From contig NC_064614.1 of the NCBI RefSeq assembly GCF_023898315.1, positions 502,526,109 through 502,590,108 on the forward strand: a DNA stretch of 64,000 nt. Direction: 5' to 3'. Position numbers and translations under genes: made by a program. Positions within the stretch are counted from its first letter, which is position 1. Each line of letters starts with the position of its first letter. This DNA comes from Schistocerca nitens. Lineage: Eukaryota; Arthropoda; Insecta; Orthoptera; Acrididae. The notes under the pieces are model-generated. The model was not told where the DNA came from. It searched no databases and saw only the letters and a program-made list of their open reading frames with translations. This document shows, piece by piece, positions 21,831-30,899 of the stretch.

Positions 21831-22300
21831 TGTTAATTGGGATAAGCAGTTATGACTTAGAATGTAAACAGTGCAACCTGTGATTTCTTATCGTCTCAGA
21901 ATATAGATGTTCATACCAGACGTAGGACAGTGCTGTGTTTAATGTTGAGTGGCTCCCCTAAATCCGCTTGCGTATTTAGATACATAATTTCAGGCAAGCC
22001 AGCAGCAGTGTGGAGCAGAAAAGTACGACCGCCGCGGTATTATCAGGTACGTGGTGTGGACAGGGCGCACGGTCAAGAAACGACAAGCGAAACAGTTAAA
22101 GGGTCCCCCACCATTTGTACTCCCAGGCGCGTTACAAACTGAATTTGTAAAAACTGAACAATCCATGTTTTTTAAGAAGGTGGTTTTTACTTTTGGAGGC
22201 ACTAGGCCATACTGTTTTCACCCATCATTTCATGTGATATATTTCAAAGTAAATTAGCATTTTTGCTATAAACAATCCCACATCTCGAAATTTACATGAA
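21831..22300. other. No recognisable feature
   Basis: About 470 bp with no identifiable element. Short ORFs here show no recognisable domain. Confidence 0.45.
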
Positions 22301-22310
22301 ATCGTAATAA

Positions 22311-22503
22311 AATGGCTCTGAGCACTATGGGACTTAACATCTGTGGTCATCAGTCCCCTAGAACTTAGAACTAGTTAAACCTAACTAACCTAAGGACATC
22401 ACACACATCCATGCCCGAGGCAGGATTCGAACCTGCAACCGTAGCGGTCACGCGGTTCCAGACTGTAGCGCCTAGAACCGCACGGCCACACGGGCCGGCA
22501 AAC
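22311..22503 (-). mobile_element. tRNA-derived SINE, copy 1
   Basis: On the minus strand the head carries A-box-like TGGCCGTGCGGTT and B-box GGTTCGAATCC motifs. The body is GATGTCCTTAGGTTAGTTAG... and the end is GCTCAGAGCCATTT. The copy is flanked by 9-bp TCGTAATAA at 22302-22310 and 22504-22512. The same family recurs six more times in the window. Confidence 0.9.
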
Positions 22504-22512
22504 TCGTAATAA

Positions 22513-23230
22513 CTAAAACAAATTATAATCGTAAATAACAACCAAAAATGCTCCTAAAATTTAATAAATTTTGCATGAAAACTATATACTGCCCCATGGT
22601 GTCATTACGAAAGCACCTATACAAGCAGAAGTACAAACTCAGATTTACGTTAAAAATAACTTTATACATGCTTACTTTCACTGTCAATGAACTCCTCAAG
22701 ATGGCCTCTATAAACAAATGTCATATCGTCTTATCCTACAATCACGTAGCACAGCCTCTGCGTCGACTGTCGCTTTGAACGCTGTAAAATGACGGCTAAA
22801 ATGCACTACATTCGTAGAAGTACCTCAGTGTAGCATTAGACGTCTCTGTCTTGCAACGCCATCTGTGGTTTCGTGCTAAAGGCACTAGTGCTTCAAATAC
22901 AAATTAATAAAATTCTGAGTTCGGGCAGAAATCACCGGTACTCGAAAGGTGAAGCATGGAGAGAGATTTCAGTCATTGAGAGGAAGGTCTGAGTTTAACA
23001 TAACAGTTTGCAGTTCAAGTTCTGTGTGGACAGGGCTAGGAGAGAAAATGGGTGACATATTTGCTGAGGCTCCTACTCCAGAATTGAGATGAGATGATGG
23101 AAGATCTACAATTACATTTATACTTATACTTTTCATGCTATATTACGACTTGTAGCGGTCGTTTCAATGAGAGGATAATGAAAAAAATGAAATCATTGTA
23201 CAAAGGAGACTAGACACACAACAAACTGTT
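22513..23230. other. No recognisable feature
   Basis: About 700 bp without identifiable coding sequence, TIR or tandem repeat. Confidence 0.45.
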
Positions 23231-23234
23231 CGAA

Positions 23235-23418
23235 TGGCTCTGAGCACTATGGGACTTAACATCTGTGGTCATCAGTCCCCTAGAACTTAGAACTAGTTAA
23301 ACCTAACTAACCGAAGGACATCACACACATCCATGCCCGAGGCAGGATTCGAACCTGCGACCGTAGTAGTCACGCGGTTCCGGAATGAAGCGCCCAGAAC
23401 CGCTCGGTCACAGAGGCA
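23235..23418 (-). mobile_element. tRNA-derived SINE, copy 2
   Basis: Same SINE family in minus orientation, with B-box sequence GGTTCGAATCC (as its complement) at about 23347. The tRNA-like head end merges with LINE fragment sequence at about 23419, and no clean TSD was found. Confidence 0.85.
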
Positions 23419-23580
23419 GGCTATACACAACACCTCTCCGACCTATCCTAGATTACTGCTCAAGTAGTTGGGATCCATACGACATGGGAATAACAGGGGA
23501 TATTGAACGGATTCAAAAAAGGGACTTAAGGGTCAGTGCGTTTTTAGGCATCTTCAGAAATTGTACATAGGAAATATGCA
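23419..23580 (+). pseudogene. LINE C-terminal fragment (CR1/Jockey group)
   Basis: Plus-strand reading LRPILDYCSSSWDPYDMGIT followed by IERIQKR matches the C-terminal signature of the CR1/Jockey-group LINEs elsewhere in the window. It is short and truncated on both sides. Confidence 0.7.
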
Positions 23581-23625
23581 TATAAGTAGATTAGAGGTAT
23601 GACTAAAAAAAGGTGGTAAACACTT

Positions 23626-23803
23626 CTATTTAAAAAACAGTCGTAGGTTGCAGAATATTACTTATTATCTTAAGAACAACGCGTTTCGCACGGATGGAGC
23701 ATCATCTTTTGAAGTAACCCTGATGATGCGCTATCTGAGCGGAACGCCTCGTTTTTAAGTTAATGAAGAACATTCTGTAACCAACGACTTGTTTTTTAAG
23801 TAG
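23626..23803. repeat. Imperfect inverted repeat (about 82-bp arms)
   Basis: The left arm (about 23626-23708) and right arm (about 23722-23803) are reverse complements with about 20% differences. Landmarks are CTATTTAAAAAACAGTCGTA versus the inverse of CTACTTAAAAAACAAGTCGT. The loop is short. This is a MITE-like fold-back with no visible TSD. Confidence 0.7.
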
Positions 23804-23829
23804 CAGCAACAGAAGGTTGCTGTACCAGC

Positions 23830-24240
23830 ACACTAAGATGGAATGGTATAATTTCTGGTAAAAACTTCTTTAAAATAGTATACAAAATTCAGAGCGAAAG
23901 GGCACTTACGTATAGGAACAGCTGGTAATGTATTAGTCATAAGTAGTCGAAATTTTGATGCGCTTCTAAAACGCAAAAGTAAAAGAATTTTTAAAAACGT
24001 GGCCCTAGAACAGCAGCGATGAACCAAATTGCAAATTGGTAGTGCACTGTGAAAGAGGCACCGATCCTTATCTTCGGTGAAGACATGCAGCAATGATTAG
24101 ATAGGGCCACACTTGTAAGCTTTACACGAACGTTGGTGTAGGAACTGTAGTGGCCGCGAGTAGAGGATCGCGCGTGCGCACACCGCGTGAGGCTGGCAGG
24201 CAGGACGGAAGCTCCCCTAGGCGGCGTGTACGTCTCTGAA
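23830..24240. other. No recognisable feature
   Basis: About 400 bp, with a GC-rich patch at 24150-24225. Confidence 0.4.
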
Positions 24241-24383
24241 GGTACAGTAAAAATAGGTGATACCAGTAAAAAAGATGTAAAACCAATTAATGGAGAGATA
24301 AAATATTTGAAACATGGAATCTTCTGTTGCCGCCGAAAGTAAGGTCAAGGAGTCCGTAAGAAATTTTTAGACTTAACAGCTTG

Positions 24384-24543
24384 CAGAATGAGATTTTCAC
24401 TCTGCAGCGGAGTGTGCGCTGATATGAAACTTCCTGGCAGATTAAAACTGTGTGCCCGACCGAGACTCGAACTCGGGACCTTTGCAAAGGTCCCGAGTTC
24501 GAGTCTCGGTCGGGCTCACAGTTTTAATCTGCCAGGAAGTTTC
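24384..24543. mobile_element. Small palindromic tRNA-like element, 13-bp TSD
   Basis: A 160-bp insertion. After a leader (CAGAATGAGATTTTCACTCT...), two arms of nearly 60 bp are almost perfect reverse complements meeting at about 24486. Each arm runs from GAAACTTCCTGGCAGATTAA to the tRNA-like T arm. The 13-bp ACTTAACAGCTTG flanks it at 24371-24383 and 24544-24556. The sequence family is the same as 2536-3561. The D and anticodon arms of the tRNA-like part are missing. Confidence 0.9.
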
Positions 24544-24885
24544 ACTTAACAGCTTGTTTACAAAACAGACAAGTTATATAAAAAAAATCCCGTAAGTCAA
24601 ATGTAAAATGCAAGATACAGAAGTAATTAACCTCTCTGTGAGGAGAACTATTCCAGTGCTCAGTTATACTCTTTGAAAACTTGTCGTCATTGACATGAGA
24701 GTGTTTCACAGACTCCAATTCCTCCAGCGAAGTCAAATCTTTGCTCTTGACTGCACGATGTAAAATTTGAATCGGTTCTAGTATACGTTCTCTGTGTCCG
24801 CTAGCTTTTAAATGCTCAGCGAACGAAGAATTATTTTTAATTGCATCTTTTTTTTTAGTGCTCCTGAACTCTTGTTCCGAACATC

Positions 24886-24990
24886 ACACCAGTCTGCCCT
24901 ATGTAACACATAGGACATTGAGCACATGTTAGTTTATAAACGCCGGAATGAGAGACTTTGTCTTTTGCGTGGCTGCTCATTATGTCTAAA
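24886..24990 (-). pseudogene. GIY-YIG endonuclease domain of Penelope-like copy A
   Basis: This domain nicks target DNA for Penelope insertion. The minus-strand reading HSGVYKLTCAQCPMCYIGQT followed by RVQEH contains the GVY...YIG core, the cysteine pattern typical of the Penelope GIY-YIG domain and the following Arg. This short stretch is uninterrupted, but the element around it is broken by SINEs, stops and frame changes. Confidence 0.85.
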
Positions 24991-25033
24991 GTTATACTGG
25001 ATCTTCTCATGTGTGGTGTAAGCTAGTTTAACA

Positions 25034-25233
25034 AAAATGGTTCAAATGGCTCTGAGCACTATGGGACTTAACTTCTGAGGTCATCAGTCCCCTAGAACTT
25101 AGAACTACTTAAACCTAACTAACCTAAGGACATCACACACATCCATGCCCGAGGCAAGATTTGAACCTGCGACCGTAGCGGTCGTCCAATTCCAGACTGA
25201 AGCGCCTACAAGCGCTCGGCCACTCCGGCCGGC
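25034..25233 (-). mobile_element. tRNA-derived SINE, copy 3 (in Penelope-like copy A)
   Basis: Full SINE in minus orientation, flanked by the exact 11-bp CTAGTTTAACA at 25023-25033 and 25234-25244. Confidence 0.92.
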
Positions 25234-25356
25234 CTAGTTTAACATTATAGCTCCTGAACAGCCTAGCGAGTTGAGAGGACACGCTACCCAAGAACGGTAG
25301 GACAACAAACTTTGCTTTCGAAATTACAAAATTAACATCTGTTATACTAACACTCT

Positions 25357-25554
25357 AGCCGGCCATTGGGGACCGAGCGGTTCTAGGCGCTTCAGTCTGG
25401 AACCGCGCTACTGCTACGGTCGCAGGCTCGAATCCTGCCTCGGGTATGGATATGTGTGATGTCCTTAGGTTAGTTAGTTTTAAGTAGTTCTAAGTTCTAG
25501 GGGACTGGAGACCTCAGAGTCCCACAGTGCTCAGAGCCATTTGAACCATTTGAG
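25357..25554 (+). mobile_element. tRNA-derived SINE, copy 4 (in Penelope-like copy A)
   Basis: Full SINE in plus orientation, with head AGCCGGCCATTGGGGACCGA and tail CAGAGCCATTTGAACCATTT. It is flanked by CTAACACTCT (25347-25356) and CTAACTCTCT (25555-25564), a 10-bp duplication with one difference. Confidence 0.9.
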
Positions 25555-25794
25555 CTAACTCTCTTCTTTACTTACATTTTGTACGACTTCTCATCAATGT
25601 TCGGGGTATATCCATTACTACAGCAACGAAGTGTGAAATGGCTAGTTCACGGTCAGTAGGGGCTGTGGTTAAAGTAAGTTCGCACAGGCGGTCTATCGCG
25701 GCTCTGAAGGAAGACATAGAAGATATGGACGGCATGACAACGCATGAATTATTGAGTCGATGGTGGTTGGCTTACAAAAGACGTCAAAACTAAT

Positions 25795-26313
25795 TTAATT
25801 ATTTGCGAGCTGAAGTTTTACGTCTAAATAATTCAACACTTTGTCTGGACGCATTACTTTGTAAGTAGAAAACGATTTAGAATGTAAGCTCTTAAATTCA
25901 ATTTTGACTACAGATATATCATCGTAAGAGCCATCAGCTACAATAACTAAGTCATCAACATAACGACAATACAATACAGTTTTTTTTCTTTTGCAGAAGT
26001 CGGAAGCCTGCTGAAAGTATTTGCATTCTAGACTGTTCACAAAATTGTTTGCCAGACAGATGGCGGGACAACAGCCCATAGCCAACCCATCTGATTGCTG
26101 TTACTTGCAATTGTTGGAAGAAAAGTAAGTAAAGGATTTTACCAATTGAAGAAGTGAAGTTAGTTTTCTAATCTCGTCAAGTACTAACTGACAGTTAGAA
26201 GATACGTTTGCTTGAATAATAACGACCGTCTCCTTAACGGGAATCTTAGTGTACAAATCCTTTGTATCGAGAGAAGGTAGATAACCGGATGATGTAAAGA
26301 CCTTTCCTTGCAA
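25795..26313 (-). pseudogene. Penelope-type reverse transcriptase, copy A
   Basis: Reverse transcriptase of a Penelope-like element. Upstream motif SLDTKDLYTKIPVKETVVI (about 26270) corresponds to the first catalytic region. It is followed by MAMGCCPAICLANNFVNSLE and the catalytic box YCRYVDDLVIV (about 25960), then KVLNYLDVKL. A stop separates the two ORFs near 26090. Downstream, CKPTTIDSIIHALS (about 25770) continues the family's thumb region out of frame. Confidence 0.85.
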
Positions 26314-26432
26314 TTTTTGTATTATTTCTTTCCTATTCGAAATAGAAAAGTTTTTCCTGTAGCTATATAAACTCTTTACGTATTACTTGCAGCAAAAACT
26401 TCAGTGTGGGTTCACCCGGATTTCCTATTCCA

Positions 26433-26670
26433 CTCAGAATCACACGGATTGAAATATTCTTTTTCAAGAGAAAAACATAACGCAGATTGATCATGATCTC
26501 ACTAATGCTTACAGTAAAGACCTTACGACGCAAATATTATTAGTCCTGAGTATTTGTATAGAATGAAAGTAATGAACACAACAGAGCCAGTTCTTCGCGC
26601 CCAAATTAAAATCCACGCACAAGATCTTTCATTCTTCCAGATGGAATAGGAATTAATGGAATAGGATTAA
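26433..26670. other. Spacer between head-to-head Penelope-like copies
   Basis: The spacer contains a small triplication of TTAATGGAATAGGA-type units at about 26640-26682. No coding was recognised. Confidence 0.5.
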
Positions 26671-26883
26671 TGGAATAGGAAATCCGGGTGAACGCACAGT
26701 GAAGTTTTTTCTGCAAGTAATATGTAAATAATTTTTATACATAACAAACTTTTGTATTTCGAATGGGAAATAATTAGTTCAAAAACTAATAAGTTGTACA
26801 TGCAATAAGTAGAGAAGAGTGGTAGTTTAACAGGCGCTAATTTTGTAATTCCGAAAGCAAAGTTTGTTGTCCTGGCGTTCTTG

Positions 26884-27102
26884 GGTAACGTGTCCTTCCA
26901 GCTCGCTAGGCTGTTCAGGAGCTATAATAAAGCAGATTACGCCACTCATGACAAGATACAGTATCACTTCAGACGTAATCAGCAGCCTTGTAAAGACAAA
27001 ATCTCTCATTCCGGCGTTTATAAATTAACATATGCTCAACGTCTTGTATGTCACATAGGCCAGACTGACCAGATGTTCAGAACAAGAGTTCAGGATCACT
27101 AA
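26884..27102 (+). pseudogene. GIY-YIG endonuclease domain of Penelope-like copy B
   Basis: Plus-strand reading HSGVYKLTYAQRLVCHIGQT then RVQDH. Compared with copy A, two cysteines (Tyr and Arg here) and the Tyr of YIG (His here) have changed, so the domain is likely inactive. A stop follows soon after. Confidence 0.8.
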
Positions 27103-27354
27103 AAAAAGATACAATTAAAAATAAATTTCTTCGTTCACTGAGAATCTAAAAGCTAGCGAACACACAACGTATACTAGACCCTCTTCAAATCTTGCATCGT
27201 GCAGTCAAGAGCAAAGAATTGACTCTGCTGGAGGAATTGGAGACTGTGAAACACTCTCGTGTAGCTAAGGTTGTAAGCCGTAGTGACTGATTAATAACCA
27301 AGAAGCAGAATACAACTGAGCACTGGCATAATTATCCTCATAAAGACGTTAATT

Positions 27355-27556
27355 GCCGGCCGGAGTGACCGAGCGGTTCTAGGCGCTTCAGTCTGGAACC
27401 GCGCGACCGAAACGGTCGCAGGTTCGAATCCTGCCTCGGGCATGGATATGTGTGATGTCCTTAGGTTAGTTAGGTTTAAGTAGTTCTAAGTTCTCGGGGA
27501 CTGATGACCTCCGCTGTTAAATCCCATAGTGCTCAGAGCCATTTGAACCATTTTTT
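27355..27556 (+). mobile_element. tRNA-derived SINE, copy 5 (in Penelope-like copy B)
   Basis: Full SINE in plus orientation, flanked by the exact 14-bp TAAAGACGTTAATT at 27341-27354 and 27557-27570. Confidence 0.93.
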
Positions 27557-27734
27557 TAAAGACGTTAATTAGTTCTGTATCTTGTATTTTACGTTAGACT
27601 TATCGATTTTTTAAATTAACTTGTTTGTTTCTTAACAAGCCGTTAAGTCTATACATTTCTTACGGACTTCGTGTCCTTACTTTCGGCTCCAACAGATGAT
27701 TCCATGTTTCAGATACTTTATCTCTCCTTTAATT

Positions 27735-28054
27735 AATGTTACTTAAAATCCGTCTTGATTGCAAATTTTTTATTCATATGACCGGTTTCAGTTCATTCAG
27801 AACCATCTTCAGATCTGATATTACAGTTACAGGAGTAACCCGTCCAAATTCAGCAACTTTCACATGCTACGTTAAAGTTGCTGAATTTGGACGGGTTACT
27901 CCTGTAACTGAAATATCAGATCTGAAGATGGTTCTGAATGAACCGAAACCGGTCATATGAATAAAAAATTTGCAATCAAGACGGATTTTAAGTAACATTA
28001 CAAAATAACTGATTGCTGTTATCCCATAAGACATTATGTCTGTTTTGCAAAAAA
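27735..28054. mobile_element. Long palindromic element with tail, 12-bp TSD
   Basis: Two 127-bp arms (27734-27860 and 27874-28000) are near-perfect reverse complements; I count two mismatches and no indels, with a 13-bp loop. A unique tail of about 54 bp follows. TCTCCTTTAATT at 27723-27734 is repeated exactly at 28055-28066, so arms and tail moved as one unit. Penelope-like sequence is continuous around it. There is no coding sequence and I do not recognise the family. Confidence 0.9.
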
Positions 28055-28349
28055 TCTCCTTTAATTGGTTTTACATCTTTTTTATTGTTATCACCTATTT
28101 TAAATCTATTTTTAATTGTCGTGGATTTCTGTTATTGGCACTACATGTCTTACTTTATGCTTATTTACTGTACCTTCAGAGACGTATTTTTCCCATACAG
28201 AATTTCTGAAGACGCCTCAAAAAGTCGAAACGCGTCAATAAAGCTTATGCTGTTCTTTCAGCTAAGACTGTCTTTTCGTACTGAAAATGTATCGCCGTTG
28301 TTGTACTGTGGCCAAAGAGTAGGAGAATTTATATAACATGCTTACAAAG

Positions 28350-28620
28350 TTTAAGAAAATTTTTAAGCGAGGAATCTAGAAACGCACTGCAGCCCGCTGC
28401 ATATCTCTCCCATAGGGATCGCGGAGGCGAGATTAGCCTAATTACAGCACTCATCCAGACTTTTAGGTAACTGTTCTTCCCATTTTCCATGCTATGCAAA
28501 TGTAACAGGAAGAAGCTCTAAAAAGTGGAGCAACCGGTATTATCCTCCGCCATGTACTTTCCAGTCGTTTGCAGACTACAGTTGTAGGTGTACATATAGA
28601 AGGACATAGATAAAAATTAA
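28350..28620 (+). pseudogene. LINE 3' end fragment (CR1/Jockey group)
   Basis: The reading includes YSTHPDF near 28450 followed by GIILRHVLSSRLQTTVVGVH, the usual C-terminal end of a CR1/Jockey-group LINE. It is frameshifted and truncated. Confidence 0.6.
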
Positions 28621-28928
28621 GATGGCGAGAGGCAGACTTTCATACCAGCATTTCTGAGTTTGAGTTTAGCGTCGTAACCACAATGCTTGCTCTCAGATAA
28701 TGATCCGTGCTTACTGGGGTTGTTGTCAACTGAACGTTAAAGCGTAATATTCCTTCGAATGGTGACTTCCCTGCAAACTGTTGTCCTCATTCATACGCAA
28801 AAAAAATTGTTGGCTTAGAATGTGTGCAACAACGGTACTTGCTTCGCAAAATCTTGAATGCTTGGTGTTCCGCAGCATATAAATATTTGTTAAAGGGTAT
28901 CTCGTAAACAGCGTAAGCTGTGTTTAAA
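28621..28928. other. No recognisable feature
   Basis: About 300 bp without identifiable element. Confidence 0.45.
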
Positions 28929-28930
28929 TA

Positions 28931-30352
28931 CACTCCTGGAAATGGAAAAAAGAACACATTGACACCGGTGTGTCAGACCCACCATACTTGCTCCGGACAC
29001 TGCGAGAGGGCTGTACAAGCAATGATCACACGCACGGCACAGCGGACACACCAGGAACCACGGTGTTGGCTGTCGAATGGCGCTAGCTGCGCAGCATTTG
29101 TGCACCGCCGCCGTCAGTGTCAGCCAGTTTGCAAAGGCATACGGAGCTCCATCGCAGTCTTTAACACTGGTAGCATGCCGCGACAGCGTGGACGTGAACC
29201 GTATGTGCAGTTGATGGACTTTGAGCGAGGGTGTATAGTGGGCATGCGGGAGGCCGGGTGGACGTACCGCCGAATTGCTCAACACGTGGGGCGTGAGGTC
29301 TCCACAGTACATCGATGTTGTCGCCAGTGGTCGGCGGATGGTGCACGTGCCCGTCGACCTGGGACCGGACCGCAGCGACGCACGGGTGCACGCCAAGACC
29401 GTAGGATCCTACGCAGTGCCGTAGGGGACCTCACCGCCACTTCCCAGCAAATTAGGGACACTGGTGCTCCTGGGGTATCGGCGAGGACCATTCGCAACCG
29501 TCTCCATGAAGCTGGGCTACGGTCCCGCACACCGTTAGGCCGTCTTCCGCTCACGCCCCAACATCGTGCAGCCCGCCTCCAGTGGTGTCGCGACAGGCGT
29601 GAATGGAGGGACGAATGCAGACGTGTCGTCTTCAGCAATGAGAGTCGCTTCTGCCTTGGTGCCAATGATGGTCGTATGCGTGTTTGGCACCGTGCAGGTG
29701 AGCGCCACAATCAGGACTGCATACGACCGAGGCACACAGGGCCAACACCCGGCATCATGGTGTGGGGAGCGATCTCCTACACTGGCCGTACACCACTGGT
29801 GATTGCCGAGGGGACACTGAATAGTGCACGGTATATCCAAACCGTCATCGAACCCATCGTTCTACCATTCCTAGACCGGCAAGGGAACTTGCTGTTCGAA
29901 CAGGACAATGCACGTCCGCATGTATCCCGTGCCACCCAACGTGCTCTAGAAGGTGTAAGTCATCTACCCTGGCCAGCAAGATCTCCGGATCTGTCCCCCA
30001 TTGAGCATGTTTGGGACTGGATGAAGCGTCGTCTCACGCGGTCTGCACGTCCAGCACGAACGCTGGTCCAACTGAGGCGCCAGGTGGAAATGGCATGGCA
30101 AGCCGTTCCACAGGACTACATCCAGCATCTCTACGATCGTCTCCATGGGAGAATAGCAGCCTGCATTGCTGCGTAAGGTGGATATACACTGTACTAGTGC
30201 CGACATTGTGCATGCTCTGTTGCCTGTGTCTATGTGCCTGTGGTTCTGTCAGTGTGATCATGTGATGTATCTGACCCCAGCAATGTGTCAATAAAGTTTC
30301 CCCTTCCTGGGACAATGAATTCACGGTGTTCTTATTTCAATTTCCAGGAGTG
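28931..30352 (+). mobile_element. Complete Tc1-like transposon
   Basis: A 1,422-bp element bounded by TA on both sides (28929-28930, 30353-30354). The TIRs of about 27 bp start CACTCCTGGAAATGGAAAAA on the left and, inverted, CACTCCTGGAAATTGAAATA on the right. It contains one uninterrupted transposase ORF. AATAAA at about 30290 may serve as a polyadenylation signal. A second copy begins at 63411 in opposite orientation. Confidence 0.95.
29175..30176 (+). CDS. Tc1-like transposase, full-length ORF, D-to-N at first catalytic residue
   Basis: A 333-residue transposase that would bind the TIRs and cut and paste the element. The start at 29175 (MPRQRGREPYVQL) is chosen because the open frame upstream runs through the TIR. 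It has two helix-turn-helix regions (about residues 28-53 and 90-115). The catalytic triad positions are residue 155 (FSNESRFCLG; Asn where Asp is expected), Asp244 (EQDNARPH) and Glu277 (LSPIEHVWD). Only 32 residues separate Asp244 and Glu277, against 34 in classic Tc1. A basic RRRQ-type tail region ends at IAACIAA. Length is normal for the family. The Asn155 change predicts loss of activity despite the intact frame. Confidence 0.9.
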   Translation: MPRQRGREPYVQLMDFERGCIVGMREAGWTYRRIAQHVGREVSTVHRCCRQWSADGARARRPGTGPQRRTGARQDRRILRSAVGDLTATSQQIRDTGAPGVSARTIRNRLHEAGLRSRTPLGRLPLTPQHRAARLQWCRDRREWRDECRRVVFSNESRFCLGANDGRMRVWHRAGERHNQDCIRPRHTGPTPGIMVWGAISYTGRTPLVIAEGTLNSARYIQTVIEPIVLPFLDRQGNLLFEQDNARPHVSRATQRALEGVSHLPWPARSPDLSPIEHVWDWMKRRLTRSARPARTLVQLRRQVEMAWQAVPQDYIQHLYDRLHGRIAACIAA

Positions 30353-30354
30353 TA

Positions 30355-30689
30355 CTTAATAGTCAGACCAGTATTTGGGTGTAGAACTCATCGTCACTGG
30401 TATGTATTATGCAAATCTACATCAAATGCATTCTCGTTAATTGTAAATTAATCGACATTCAAGCATAGAACCCGTCATCAGTGACCTCTGAAATATAGGA
30501 CAACAAACTGTTGTAAGTATATCGATACGTACAACGTAACAACAGTCGTATGTGTAACAGTAAAACGTAAGTTTACTAACATATTATTTACATCTTTGTC
30601 TATGACTTATGTTGCACAAAGAACAGAAATCCCGACTCAGAACCACCAAGTTTAGAAGAGTTTAGGAACATCATTAACAGCTAAAGAAT
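30355..30689. other. No recognisable feature
   Basis: About 335 bp with no identifiable element. Confidence 0.45.
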
Positions 30690-30885
30690 AATAGAGGTCA
30701 TGGAGAAGGTGGATTCATTGCAGAACTCTGGAAGTGTGCGAACGAGAATACAATTATCGAACTGACAACATTGTAAGAAACTTTTTGGAATAGGAGCAGC
30801 TTCCAGAAGGATGGAAGTGGTGGCAGTAATACACACAAAAGGATGTAAGTCAGAGGGTGGTAACTAGAGAGGAATATCACTAATA

Positions 30886-30899
30886 CCATTGATCTAAAA
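30886..30899. repeat. 14-bp target-site duplication, left copy
   Basis: CCATTGATCTAAAA, repeated at 31239-31252. Confidence 0.9.

Larger units (their letters stand above)
24246..26432 (-). mobile_element. Penelope-like element, copy A (minus)
   Basis: The minus strand encodes a Penelope-type reverse transcriptase (25795-26313) followed by a GIY-YIG endonuclease (about 24886-24990) and a 3' region ending near 24246. It is interrupted by two SINEs (25034-25233, 25357-25554) and a small palindromic element (24384-24543). A second, internally deleted copy lies head to head at 26671-28330. The outer 5' parts form an inverted repeat (26328-26432 versus 26671-26772). Confidence 0.85.
26671..28330 (+). 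mobile_element. Penelope-like element, copy B (plus), RT deleted
   Basis: The 5' part (26671-26772) is the inverted counterpart of 26328-26432. After about 60 bp the sequence jumps to the region just before the endonuclease (26835, matching 25330 of copy A), so most of the RT is deleted. The GIY-YIG region follows at 26995-27102. The 3' part is interrupted by a SINE (27355-27556) and a palindromic element (27735-28054), then resumes at 28067 with the segment matching 24246-24290 of copy A. Confidence 0.8.

Noticed and set aside
22311..27556. CRISPR-like array of similar repeats
   Set aside because: The repeats are dispersed SINE copies in both orientations with individual TSDs, in a eukaryotic context.
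28920..29174. Extended N-terminus of the Tc1-like transposase (418-codon reading)
   Set aside because: It would begin before the TIR and translate the terminal repeat. The family-typical start is at 29175.
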